A DNA stretch of 64,000 nucleotides from assembly GCA_036435485.1 (NCBI GenBank), contig CM071599.1:11124803-11188802 (forward strand). The letters are read 5' to 3'. The position numbers and the translations under genes were made by a program. This document shows positions 11,406 to 22,429 of the stretch, one piece after another (within the stretch, counting starts at the first letter, position 1; every line of letters starts with the position of its first letter). This DNA comes from Saposhnikovia divaricata. Lineage: Eukaryota > Streptophyta > Magnoliopsida > Apiales > Apiaceae. The notes under the pieces were generated by a model that had not been told where the DNA came from, did not search any database, and saw only the letters and a program-made list of their open reading frames with translations.

Positions 11406-12408
11406 TATCTTTTTCTTCTTGGACGGTGGTTATCGTCACTAGGTATTATCTCGGGTCTGTGCTCTTTTCTTGCAAGGCCATGGCGGACTCGAGGCCGACT
11501 ACAACCTCAGCCATAGTGGGACGGTGTTTTGGTCTAATATCTATACATTGGATTGCAACTTTCACCAATGCCTCTACAGAATCAGGACATGTCTCCTCCT
11601 TCATTCGTGGATCCATAATCTGCCCCAATATTTCCTCACCAAAGCAGTGTTGTGCCCATCCAGCTAAAACCTATTTGTTCTTTCTCCAGAGTGCGGTCCA
11701 CTGCTGGTCTTCCACACAAGACCTCTAATAACACAACACCGAAGGAATACACATCAGATCTACATGTCAGTCTAAGTGTTTGACAAAAATCAGGATCCAA
11801 GTAACCGAAGGTGCCTTTGACACGAGTGCTTATGTATGTAATTTCCTGATTTGCTGGACTTGTTTTGGATAGTCCAAAGTCTGAAATCTTAGCTGCATAA
11901 TTCTCATCCAGTAAAATGATCGTGGGCTTTACATCTCGGTGTATAATCCTGTGTTGAATGCCTGTACCGGTGTGAAGGTAATGCAGCCCTCGTGCTGCTC
12001 AGATGCAAATCTTGAGGCGTTGAACCCATGATAGAGGTGGCAGAGAAGTATCAGCCAGTCTAACCTTGTTATACAGATGATCAGCTAGCGCTCCACCGGG
12101 CATAAATTCATAAACCAAATCCTTGATTCGACATGGATTTTAAGCGTTTTATTGCAACTACAGTTGATCCAAGTGCAAGAGTCCCTTTGTAAACATTTCC
12201 AAACCTGCCTTTACCAACACTAATTTGTTGTGGAAGTTAGGTGTTGCTTGCTTCATCTCGTCAAAAGAGAAGCGGTAAAACGATTGTCGAATTGACAATG
12301 ATAAAAGGTACTAGTTCTTTTTCTCCATGACTTCTGCTTCTTCTTCTTGTCGGAATTTATAAACCACTAAATTCAGGATAGTAACGAGAATGATCACCCC
12401 ATTAAACT
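11406..12408 (-). pseudogene. Kinase copy B: domain-1 receptor-like kinase pseudogene
   Basis: The minus-strand translation follows copy C exon 1 from the membrane segment (near 12400) through the juxtamembrane stretch, a damaged P-loop region, the hinge (VYEFMPGG), catalytic loop HRDVK, DFGLSK, GTFGYLDP and the SDVYSFGVVLLEVLCGRPAVD segment to the C-terminus (PTMAEVVVGLESA). It carries several frameshifts, a missing stretch of roughly 40 residues between the VAIK region and the hinge, and a TGA before the AARGL motif near 12000. It ends where the Stowaway MITE begins, and no domain 2 follows. Not expected to be functional. Confidence 0.9.
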
Positions 12409-13252
12409 AGAATGGAACCCAAAAGAGTTATATGATGTATGTATATAGGATCAGTCGATTTAAACATTAAATCAAATATGATTTAAACTAGAGTTATACG
12501 ATGTATTATATTCGATTGACCATAACACAAGAACCAAACTATTGCCTCAGGCAAAGCGCGGGGTTGACTGACCATATCTATAACTTCAACATGTGTGGCT
12601 CTCTTCATTTAAACACATGACATGCTTATATTTCATATTTTTCTCATGAATCATCTCCAACCCATTACGTTAAACATTAATCAGTTTTATGTACACGTTA
12701 AATTCTATTTTTTTTTTTCCAAAATTAAGTGTTTAGTTCGAATATAATAAGTAATAGATGAAAGATAGAGGGAAATGTAATTATTTTTATTAACAAACAA
12801 AGGGCATGACAGGAATTATGAAAGATGACAAATTGGATATACCAAATGTAGTTTTGACACTTAATTTGGTGTCATGTATGTAATTTTTTCATGGTATAAC
12901 AGTCGTATGACAGAAATTGAAGTGAGCACAGTATATAGTAAGTTTACATTGGTTGTAGATGAAATAACCGTAATTACTGGAATCTTTCGTGTGTTTAAAA
13001 TCGTCATATTTGACTTGTCACAAATTTTAAAGGTGTGGAATGTTCAGTTTTCAGTTGAGCTGCCAACTACAAATTGAGTAATATAAAGAGTTGGGACCCT
13101 TTATTAATTTCCACGAAATGAATCTTGTACCTTGTTCATCATTGTATAAAATTGGGAAAGGGGATCTAGAGTTGAGTTGTAAGTTGTAATAACAAAAATA
13201 TTATGTGCAGTTAGTGTCTTACTGTGCTTATTCTGACTGCACTTGTGGTACA
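12409..13252. promoter_or_regulatory. 5' flank of copies B and C (divergent)
   Basis: About 840 bp between the 5' end of B (minus) and the start of C (plus), so any promoter would be bidirectional or two separate ones. The last ~170 bp before C match the sequence before copy D (near 26160-26289), for example CATTGTATAAAATTGGG here and CATTGTATAGAATTGGG there, so this is a shared promoter or 5' UTR block. ATTGTATAAAATT near 13141-13153 could serve as a TATA box. No coding seen. Confidence 0.5.
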
Positions 13253-16200
13253 ATGACACAGAATTCGGAATTTTTATTTGGATACACAAACATCGTTGTA
13301 AATGCGGTGATTATTTTCATTGTTTTCTTGAATTTCGTGGTTCATAAGTTCCGACAACTCCAAGAAGCAGAAGCTACGGAGCAGAGAAATCGACTCTTAT
13401 CATTGTCTACACGAGAATTGTGTTATCGTTTTTCACTTGATCAGATGCAGCGGGCAACAGATAACTTCCATGACGAAATGGTGATCGGAAAAGGTGGATT
13501 TGGGAAAGTTTACAAAGGTAAGGTTGGACCAACTGTAGTTGCTATAAAACGGCTACACTCCATGTCAAGTCAAGGACCATTAGAGTTCCGGACGGAGATC
13601 GAGATGCTCTCAAAACTTCGGCACAGCCATCTAGTTTCATTAATTGGTTACTGCGATGATGGTTATGAGATGATTTTGGTTTATGAGTTTATGCCAGGTG
13701 GCACACTAGCTAATCATCTGTATAAAAGGGTAAGACAAGGTGACAAGTCTGCGCCAACTCTGTCGTGGGTTCAACGCCTCAGGATTTGCATTGGAGCAGC
13801 ACGTGGACTGGATTACCTTCACACTGGTACAGGCATTCAGCACAGAATAGTACACCGTGATGTAAAGACCACTAACATTCTACTGGATGAGAATTTGGCA
13901 GCTAAGATTTCGGACTTTGGATTATCTAAAATAAGTCCAGCAAATCAGGCAACTACATCTGTAAGCACTCATGTCAAAGGTACCTTCGGGTATTTGGATC
14001 CATATTATTTCTCAACTCGTAGATTGACGAGAAAATCTGATGTGTATTCCTTCGGTGTGGTTTTATTTGAGGTGTTGTGTGGTAGACCAGCAGTGGACAA
14101 AACACAGTGCGGAGAGCAAATGGGTTTAGCTGGATGGGCAGAACACTGCTTTAGAGAGGGACATTTGGAGAATATTATTGATCCTAAAATAAAGGCAGAG
14201 GTGTTTCCTGATTGCTTAGAGACATTTGTGAAAGTTGCAATTCAATGTTTACATATTGGACCAAAACACCGTCCCAGTATGGCAGAGGTTGTCGTAGCAC
14301 TAGAGTCCGCCTTGGCTTTGCAAGAAAAGAGTACTGATTATACTTTGCCTGAGATAATTACTAGTGATGACAACCAAGACCATGTAGATTTTTCAGAACT
14401 TGAGGTGGAATCAGATTCCGAAAAGGGGATGCTAGTTGTTTCTAAAGGTAGCCATGAGGAAAAGCAATCTTCTACCAGAATGACTTTTACAAAACGATTT
14501 ATTAGTGTTTTTCTTGCACTCACAGCTCGGGCATTATCAGGTAAACTTATACTCCTATATATATAACTTCTTACATCAAGATATCGGTACTTGGAATAAT
14601 AGAACTTGAGATTTGAGAATGGAATAGATTTAGAAATTGACTTGTGATATTTAAAGAAATGTTTAAGTACAACTTATATGATTTGATTCTTCAAGTTACA
14701 GTGTAAGATGGAATTCCAACTATGTTAAAATTCTTAAAGTTCTGTAGATGCAATGTAAGTACAGCTATAGACTTGTGATTCTGCTAGTTAAGTAATAGTT
14801 AAGTAACCAAGTAATCAGTTGCTTTAAAATCTTAAGGTGTAAGATAATGGTCTTACCAGAATTTTTATATCATAATTTAATACTCCCCTCACTCGAAAGC
14901 CCATTTTTGGATCAAAATGTGGATCACAAGTGCCCATATTTCAGACAATGATTTACATGAAGTCGAACATGTGAATCCTCTGCAATCTGAGTTATGGTAC
15001 TATATTAAGTAACCAGCTCATCTAGAACTAACATATAACACTTACTAAATATTCTACAAATTTACAAGATTTCTATTAAATTAATTTCCACAGACTACGT
15101 CAGCTAACTGTAGGAGTATAAAACTTCATCTAGCTTAACCACTACTAGAACCACTTTCATATGTAAGTGAACCTGATAAGAAATATAAAAATAGAGAAAG
15201 TTGCCTTGATAATAATTGTCAGCGAAATACGGAGAGTTGCATTTATTACAACAGTTTCCTTTATTATTAGGCGTGTGAGGAGTTTGTGGGTTGAAAAAAA
15301 ATCATACGAGAATTCATAGGTGTGTGATAAAACAAAAATCTCACGAGAGTTAGTGAGTGAGAGGAAAAAAAATCCTACTAGAGTTCGTGGGTAAGAGAAT
15401 CTCTTGGACCAGATTATTGGTCCTACAATAAAAGGGGAGGTGTGTCCTGATTCCCTAGAGGTGTATGTTAAAGTTGCAATCCAATGTTTACATAGCGGAC
15501 CAAAACAGCATCCCACTATGGCTGAGGTTGTGTACGTCTTGAGTCTTCCTTAGCGTTACAGGAAAAGAGCACGGATTATTTTTTACCGGAGATAATAATA
15601 ACTAGTGATTTCAACCAAGAAGACAGAGACTTTTCATTACATGAGGTAAATAATGGAACTTCTGAAAAGTGGATGTTAGATGTTCGTAATAGCACGCATC
15701 AGGAAAAGCAGTCTTCTCCTAGAATGACTTTTACAAAAAAAGTTGGTGGTTTTTTCGCTCGGGCATTATCAGGTAAACTTAAATACATGTTCAGACAGAG
15801 TAGTGGAGCTTGAAATGGGAGTTCATTTAGAAATGACTTAATATTGAAGGAGACGTGAAGTACAACTCAAATGATTAATTGATTCTGATTCTTCAAGTTG
15901 CAGTACAAGTTATTATTTTATTTTTGGCTTAATGATGTTATAGTACTGCATCTTATTAGTACTTCATGTTTTAGGAACTTTTTTCTTTTTTTCAGCCAAG
16001 ACATCGAAAAACAGTATTGGTGCATTGTCACTAACAAATTTGAAAGAGTTCATCTTAAGTGATCTTGAAAGAGCAACAAGTAACTTTGAAGAGGAGTTGG
16101 GCACCGGAGGGTCCGGAAAGGTTTATAAAGGTTGGGTCCATAAGAACACTTATGCCTCCTCTACTCCTGATATCGGATTACCCATTGCTGTTAAGAGATT

Positions 16201-18532
16201 CATTCCAGAGTGTACACAAGGGAATTTAGAATGGCAGGTAATTTCACTTCCGCACTCCCCTAATATTCAAAAGGTATACCATCACTATCTACCACAATAA
16301 AAAATCTCCGGGTCAGTTAAAAGAACAAAATTTAATAACGGATGATTTTTATCAGCATTTGTACTGTTACGATACATGTTCAACATGGATATGTGTGATT
16401 CTATGGCGTTTATTGGACTAAATATAGTTTTTTTTAATACAAATCTATATTGGTAGTGCAGATGGAGATAGACCTCTCAAGAGTGTATAATCATCCGAAT
16501 TTTGTTAAGCTTTTGGGATATTGCTCGGAAGGCCAAGAACGTCTTCTTGTTTATGAGTATATGCATAACAGAGATTTGGATACTCATATTTTTAGTAAGT
16601 GAGATATACTTCCAGAACTTGTTTAGTAATTGGGTTCAACGGACAAACTTTGTTTCTCTTAAAAAATGTTTATCTCCATCATCTAAGCACTAGATCTAAA
16701 CCAGGTTAATCTTATATACTGTGCTATCATAGATCCTCTAGTACCCTTGAACTGAACTGAGTAATTTTTGGTCTTTTCTCCTTGTAACAAACCAAACATA
16801 CATTGTTTATCTTGAGCGTAGAACATACTTTGTTTTTCTCTCGCGTAGAGTAGGGGTATGGGTATTGTCCGTATCTCCTCTATTGAATAGGATGTGCTGA
16901 AAAGGTCATGCATGTGTATTTGTAATATTTTTGAAGCATACACTGTGAATTAAATTAAAATAATGTTATTGCTAAGGAAGTGCAGAATCATCAAGTCGAG
17001 CAAAGAAAAATGTAAGAGAATCACTTCGCTGGGAAGTTCGGCTAAAAATATTGATTGGAATAGCTCGGTGCCTTGCTTTCTTCCACACGGCAAAACAGAT
17101 AGTCATCTGTCATGATTTTAAGACATCTCGCATCTTGCTTGATGGGGTACTTGGTCTTGCTTTTGACTAATAACTATACTTATCAATTATCTTGAAGCCA
17201 TTCACATGCTGGGCTTCATTCAGTTCATTGACAGCTTACTTATTTGATGTTTCCAAAATTGAACTTTCCAGAATTTTAATGCAAAACTTTCCCCCCATGG
17301 ATTGGCAAGATTAACAGTACTATCAAATAGAGACACAGATGTAGCTACACGTACTGCTCTGACGCATAGTTATGCAGCTCCTGAATATGTAAATTCTGGT
17401 AAGTTTCCCTAATCCAATTGTGGCAGGTATGCTTTTCAAATCTTGTGCATTACCACATGAAGTCATTGTTTGATTCCTTATAATGAAGTCATTCTTTTCA
17501 AAGTATAACATCGCTCACATACCTCATTCCAAAACTGAATTTATCCTCTTAATACATAACATGAAATCTTGTCAAGTTAACAATCACATAATGGATTCAT
17601 TTGATCTATAAAAGCAATAGTTTCAATTAGATACCAGTATTATATTTTTATTTTAGTTTTGGATTTGACAACATGCTTGTTGCAGAAGGGGGCTGGTCAC
17701 TGGCAAGCGATTGTTGTAGCATACCGTACCACGGAAAGTTTCCACAGGACGTCTACAATAAAGTTTTTGGTGTGAAACCAAGGGACCCATCTTTATACGT
17801 ATTGCGGAAACTTTCCACGGTATGGTATGCTAGTAACAATCGTTTGCTAGTGACCAGCTACCGTTGGCAAACACTTGAGTAGACATTAGACAAGTTAAGA
17901 AGTACAGCTGAACATATCTTTTTTGCATCAAGGTTGTCCTATGAGGACACATTACAAACCTTACTGCAATTTCTTCGAGCTTGTGAACAGAGGCATAGCA
18001 TATTTATCCTCTTGCCCATAAACATCGCCCAATTTTGATCATACTTGCCAGTGTAGATTGTAGATATATGACCCAATTTGATAAATATCGCACCTACTTT
18101 GATACAGAGTTTGTACAGTAATGTTAATGTACTAATTTAGATAAATCGGCGACATTAGACATCATTCGATGTGCAGGTGTTTTCAGTTTAGAGACGGACG
18201 TTTATGCTTTTGGCGTGGTTTTTCTGGAAATAATGACAGGTATACGGTCAGATGAAATGCTACACTTCGCTGACTCCAATACATATTATAAAGACAAAGA
18301 GAAGTGTTTGGTAGATTATGCAACTTCCCTGGATACTTATTTGGATCCATGGTTGGAAGATAGTTTCCCAGGAGGTGCCCGCAGTCAACTGTTTCCTTTC
18401 ATAGCTTCGCTTATTACTGAATGTGTAGACAGTAGTCCTAGCAAGCGACCGTCGATGTTACAACTTGTGGAAAGCTTGGAACTTCTCGCTGTTTCTTGTG
18501 AGCAAAACTTTAAAATCTCTTTACAGGAATGA
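13253..18532 (+). CDS. Kinase copy C: tandem kinase-pseudokinase receptor-like protein
   Basis: Six exons fit GT-AG rules and keep one frame: 13253-14540, 15996-16237, 16462-16594, 16986-17146, 17272-17398, 18177-18532 (about 768 residues). I chose ATG 13253 because it precedes a hydrophobic segment (residues ~14-31) and is conserved in copy D. Domain 1 (about 60-360) has all catalytic features: P-loop GKGGFGKV (79-86), VAIK lysine 99, HRDVKTTN (201-208), DFG (221-223), GTFGYLDP; it resembles CrRLK1L/FERONIA kinases but without malectin ectodomain or clear signal peptide. Domain 2 (about 446-768) is RLCK-VII-like: glycine loop GTGGSGKV and lysine 496 are kept, but HRD reads CHDF and DFG reads PHG, so it is probably a pseudokinase. 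A membrane-anchored dual-kinase signalling role, perhaps in immunity, is inferred. Transcription is not shown. Confidence 0.85.
15405..15772 (+). pseudogene. Relic copy of the 3' end of exon 1 inside intron 1 of copy C
   Basis: The translation matches the C-terminal part of domain 1 plus the linker of copy C (for example CLHSGPK, PTMAEVV, EKSTDY, RMTFTK) and ends with the same donor site ATTATCAG-GTAAACTT as exon 1. A frameshift after the AEVV stretch (near 15530) breaks the frame. It lies between exon 1 and exon 2 of copy C in the same orientation, so copy C looks like the product of an unequal exchange that joined one paralog's exon 1 to another's intron and domain 2. If spliced in, it would truncate the protein. 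Confidence 0.85.
17691..17859. repeat. Long near-perfect inverted repeat in intron 5 of copy C
   Basis: Arms 17691-17743 and 17806-17859 are inverted copies (about 46 of 54 positions match) around a 62-base loop. Arm 1 starts GGCTGGTCACTGGC; arm 2 ends CTAGTGACCAGCT. Five of the differences would be G-U pairs in RNA transcribed from the plus strand, so the intron RNA could fold into an almost continuous ~53-bp hairpin. It could be a small foldback MITE or a young small-RNA hairpin. No clear target duplication. Confidence 0.8.
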
Positions 18533-18720
18533 TTCACCTTGTTTGACATGTGTTCGTTTAGTCATGCGAGTAATATGCTGGAAATTCAGCTTCACTTTTG
18601 TGTAGTAATAAGAAGTAACACCAAGAACTAAAAGAAATGACTTGGCAAAAAGTGTACATGTGAACAGATGTTTGTCTGATTGGAAAAGTGTTAGAATTTG
18701 AAATTTAAATGTGTTACCAC
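18533..18720 (+). other. 3' flank of copy C shared with copy E
   Basis: The stretch from GTGAACAGATGTTTGTCTGA to ATGTGTTACCAC matches 37193-37252 downstream of copy E with few differences. This marks the duplicated unit as extending past the stop codon into the 3' UTR or flank. Confidence 0.8.
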
Positions 18721-19025
18721 TAGAGGTGGCCAAACGGACGGTTTAGCCCGGACTGTTCACGAATTATTCGTCCAAAAAGCACGTTCAGCACACTACAGTA
18801 ACGAACGGGCCCAGCCCGTTCAGCCCGCTACAATAAACGTGCCGTGTGCGAGTTCATATTTTCCAAATCGCAGACCGTTCGGCACGCACGCGGAAGCCCG
18901 TCTGAATAAAAATTATAATTTTCGGCTCGTTCGGCCCGTTGATTCGGCACGGCACGGCATGTCAGTAATTACTTCGCTTGGCACGTTCAGCCCGTTCATT
19001 CGGCACGACACGGCAAGTCAGTAAT

Positions 19026-19051
19026 TAATAAATAAATAAATAAATAAATAA
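19026..19051. repeat. AATA microsatellite
   Basis: About six units of AATA (AATAAATAAATA) in the hAT interior. Confidence 0.9.
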
Positions 19052-19346
19052 AACACTATTTGTATGTTTATTGACTACAATTTCATGTGCAATCTAGTAA
19101 TTCTCGTGGTACATGTTTTTTTTAAACTTTAAAAGTGGTAGATGTTTTATCATATTAAATGCATGATTATGGGTTTCATGTTTCTGAAATAATTTTTTAA
19201 TTAATTAAATAAGATTAATATAATTTGTGTAAAAAAATATCTTTATAAACAACGTAGACAAAAAAAGTAGAGTGGTCAAAATAATTTATAATCGAAACAG
19301 TTATAGACTATGTACGAACATATTTGTATGATATATAGGCCATTAT

Positions 19347-19746
19347 TCTAGAGAGGAACTCCTTATATAGAGAATATGAGAGAACTACTAATTTTATATG
19401 ATTCTATAGTAGAATCAAAGTTTTAATTTTTGGTTCTATAAAAAAAAGATTAATTTTTTTTGGTTCTATAAAAAAAATTTCTGATCCTGTAACAGAACCA
19501 TTGCTGACGTGGCAGTGCTGACGTCAGCTGCCACGTCATCACTGCTGACGTGGCAGTGCCACGTCATCAATGATGATGTCACTGATGACGCGGCACTGCC
19601 ACGTCAGCAGTGACGTGGCGATGGCGAATTTCTTTTTTAAAAAAAAAAAGTTTTGAAATTTTTTTTTAAAAAAAGTGGTTCTATTGCAAAATCAGAAAAA
19701 ATATATGGTTCTCTCATATTCTCTATATAAGGAGGTCCTCTCTAGA
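19347..19746. mobile_element. MITE nested in the hAT element
   Basis: Long inverted ends: TCTAGAGAGGAACTCCTTAT on the left and ATAAGGAGGTCCTCTCTAGA on the right, continuing through TATAGAGAATATGAGAGAAC. About 400 bp. The repeats may extend a few bases further out (to about 19338 and 19753), and the target may be the adjoining AT microsatellite, which hides any duplication. The centre holds the ACGT-rich block at 19501-19621. Confidence 0.82.
19501..19621. promoter_or_regulatory. Cluster of ACGT-core (bZIP-type) sites in quasi-palindromic repeats
   Basis: Alternating TGACGTGGC, TGACGTCA and GCCACGTCA words give seven ACGT cores in about 120 bp, arranged as overlapping inverted repeats. TGACGTGG/CCACGTCA is the C-box/G-box hybrid bound by plant bZIP proteins. 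The sites are visible; any regulatory effect is inference. Confidence 0.6.
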
Positions 19747-19750
19747 AGGG

Positions 19751-19755
<5 letters not shown>

Positions 19756-19792
<37 letters not shown>
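19756..19792. repeat. AT dinucleotide microsatellite
   Basis: About 18 AT units, ending ATGTCG. Confidence 0.95.
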
Positions 19793-19795
<3 letters not shown>

Positions 19796-20423
19796 GTTAC
19801 TAGAAAACTAAATGGCTGAAACTTTTTGAGGATAATATGCATATATACAAGGAAATAAAACATGTTTGGCCCGTTCTAACCAAATCACTAAAATGAAGAT
19901 GAATTTATTTATTTGTAATTTTGTAAACATGTTTAATGCGGTTTATAAAATATTTTTTAATTAATAAAATTTTATAGAGGTACCGTCCTCTTTCAGTTTT
20001 TTTTATTCAATAATAATTCATATCTTTCGGTCCTTTTTTATTTCAATATAATTCATATAATCGTATCTTCTTAAAAATTCGAAACATTTTAATATATAAT
20101 AATTTTAAAAGGAAAAAGTTACAAATTCGAAATATTTTAATTCGAAACATTTCATATTTTGAGAATATTAATAACAAAAAAATTCAAATTTTATGTACAA
20201 TTTCTAAGTGTCTACCTTCGAATTTTCCTTAAAAAAAAAAAAAGTCCGCCAACCCGCCTAGCTCGCGTGTCAGTCACGGGTTTTAAATTCTGGGACACGG
20301 CACGGCACGTCCGAACCATGCGTGCGTGCCCGTGCCTTGTTTGATGGAGCTCGGCACGTAGCCAAACCGGCACGGCCCGCACGGCACGGCCGTTTGGCCA
20401 CCACTAGTTACCACTTCGAAAAA

Positions 20424-20614
20424 GAAAAATGCTAGAGGTATCAAATTGGGTACCAAAAATTGGTACCAAATGACATGGTATTGTTTTGATTGGTTATAAT
20501 TGTAGTGGATCCGCCAGGATCATTCAATTAAAACATCCCAAAATGCCAAGTAATTAGTGTCATGTCATTTGATAACAAATTTTGGTATCCAATTTGGTAC
20601 CTCTAGCACTACTT
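20424..20614. mobile_element. Mutator-type MITE with 9-bp target duplication
   Basis: About 191 bp with inverted ends GCTAGAGGTA(T/C)CAAATTGG, continuing through TTGGTACCAAATGACATG. Flanked by TTCGAAAAA (20415-20423 and 20615-20623). The copy E flank has a single TTCGAAAAA at the equivalent place, so the empty site is visible. No coding. Confidence 0.88.
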
Positions 20615-20740
20615 TTCGAAAAAACCCAAAAAATGTTCTATTCCGTAGCTTTCTCCTACTTTCCCTTGTATCGGTTGATTGGTCGATCAAAATTCACTTG
20701 TACTAGTTGATAATCCGTGTGGGCACAAGATAATGTCATA

Positions 20741-22429
20741 TCTATCTATAACTTTTATTAATAAACGAAGCCCTTTTTAATGATAATATTTTGTACCAAA
20801 TTTGGTTCGCACCATATTTTGGTTTCACCCCTAAATTCATATTTCTAATAGAATTCTATGTTATTTTTTTAATTGAAAAAATAAAAAACATATTATAACT
20901 ATAATTCTCTTTTTGCAATTATTTAAATTAATACGATGTAAAACACCATTAGGTAAAACTCCATCAATGATAAAACACCAACAGTAATCTACTAAAAAAT
21001 ATAGTTACACCAACAAATATATAAACCACTGTTATAGATGAAGTGATCACCATCTATCAACGAAGTACAAAAAAACGATACAAATCAAACTTGTGGAAAG
21101 GTAAAGATTTTATATCTCATGACAACTTAATATTTTTTTAGCCAAGTTTTGCCCGGCTACATGCTCTTTTATGTGTAGTTAAGGTCATTTTAGTCATCAT
21201 TAGCCTAATTATATTTAGATAAACTTTCAGGAAAACTCAAATCCTTGCAACTTATTAGTTTTGGTCAAAACGTGTATTTCAGGACACGCAAGCCTGCCTG
21301 GAGTTCTACCGGACCGGCCGACCAGCCCCATGGTCAACACCGGCATGTAAATCATGCTAACCGTGCGGTAAGACCCAGTGGCTGGGCTTCCCTGCGATAC
21401 GCAAGATACACCACACCCTGTCTTGGTCAAAATTTTCACTGTCTCTCCAACACGGCTACACATAGGGGGGCGGGTGAGGTTCGAACCCGTGACCCTTTGG
21501 ATCAACGCTAGGCCTCGTTTCCACTGAGGCAGCTCTCACGCTCTGCAACTTATTAGTTTTTCATCATGCTCATATTAGTTTTTCATCGTGCTCGGTGGTG
21601 CTGGTACCCATCTGCATTTACTCTTTGATTTTTGTTGGTACTCATCAGACTAGCAAGGCGGCTTTCATTATATTTATTATATATATATATATATATATTA
21701 TGTTTAATTTATTTGTTATTGCATAAACTGAATTCAGTTATATATCATGTTCAGGTTAATTTATTTATGACTAACCTTATTATATTTAGAAAATTCAAAG
21801 TAAATTTAACTATATTTCCAGAGTAAGGGAAATCGTCACTTTAAGGTCAATTTATTCATTATTAATCTTTTATAACCTTTATGAATAAGCGAACCCTCTT
21901 TTAAATGGTACTACGATACCAAATTTAGTTCCACCCCTTTATTCCTATTTTTGCTAGAACTCTATGGTTTATAATCCTAGAACAATTATAATTCTTTTCG
22001 TCCCCTTATTCCTATTTCTTCCGTAACTTTATGTTATATTTAATAAAATAGTAAATTATTGTTATCCTAGAACAATTGCAATTCTTTTATTATAACCAAG
22101 CTGAGTTAAAAAATAATATATCTATGAGAAACATATATATAATATTTTATTGATTTTCTTTAAATAATCTTAAATTAATAATGAATTAAACAATCTTTAT
22201 TAATAAATAAATATCCGTTCTAAGGATATTTCAGTCTCCAAATTTGATTTCATCTCAAAATTCGTATTCATCAAAATTTTTGAAATTTTGTTATAAATAC
22301 AATTGTTTTTTATTATAGGCTACTGAGTTGTATAAATAACATAATTTTCTAATATCATTCAAAATTATAAATTAGTGATCAATTTAAAATAATTTTCTCG
22401 GGTCCGTGCTTCGCACGGGTATCATCTAG
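20741..22429 (+). mobile_element. Helitron, plus strand, carrying a SINE
   Basis: Starts TCTATCTATAAC after an A (20740) and ends with hairpin CCGTGC-TTC-GCACGG, then GTATCATCTAG, followed by T (22430), matching Helitron insertion between A and T. It is related to the minus-strand copy at 9232-10903. No Rep/helicase frame. With the SINE and its duplicated target removed it is about 1.39 kb. Confidence 0.88.
21263..21543 (-). mobile_element. tRNA-derived SINE
   Basis: On the minus strand an RNA polymerase III promoter is visible: A-box-like GAGCTGCCTCAGTGG near 21520-21533 and B-box GGTTCGAACC near 21478-21487. The body is flanked by a 17-bp direct repeat TGCAACTTATTAGTTTT (21246-21262 and 21544-21560). 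The related Helitron at 9232-10903 has no such insertion at the matching place. About 281 bp. It resembles Au-type plant SINEs, but I assign no family. Confidence 0.88.

Larger units (their letters stand above)
18721..20406. mobile_element. Non-autonomous hAT element with 8-bp target duplication
   Basis: The left end TAGAGGTGGCCAAACGG and the complement of the right end TAGTGGTGGCCAAACGG are inverted. Both flanks carry GTTACCAC (18713-18720 and 20407-20414), the 8-bp duplication of hAT elements. The equivalent site next to copy E (near 37245-37260) has a single GTTACCAC followed by TTCGAAAAA, an empty site. Subterminal regions are full of GGCACGG and CCGTTCGGC motifs, as expected for transposase-binding repeats. 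No transposase frame. Confidence 0.92.

Noticed and set aside
16025..16300. A separate short kinase gene
   Set aside because: It is exon 2 of copy C read into intron 2; splice sites and phases link it to the neighbouring exons.
18698..19024. 108-codon plus-strand frame
   Set aside because: It crosses the hAT left end and reads its subterminal repeats.
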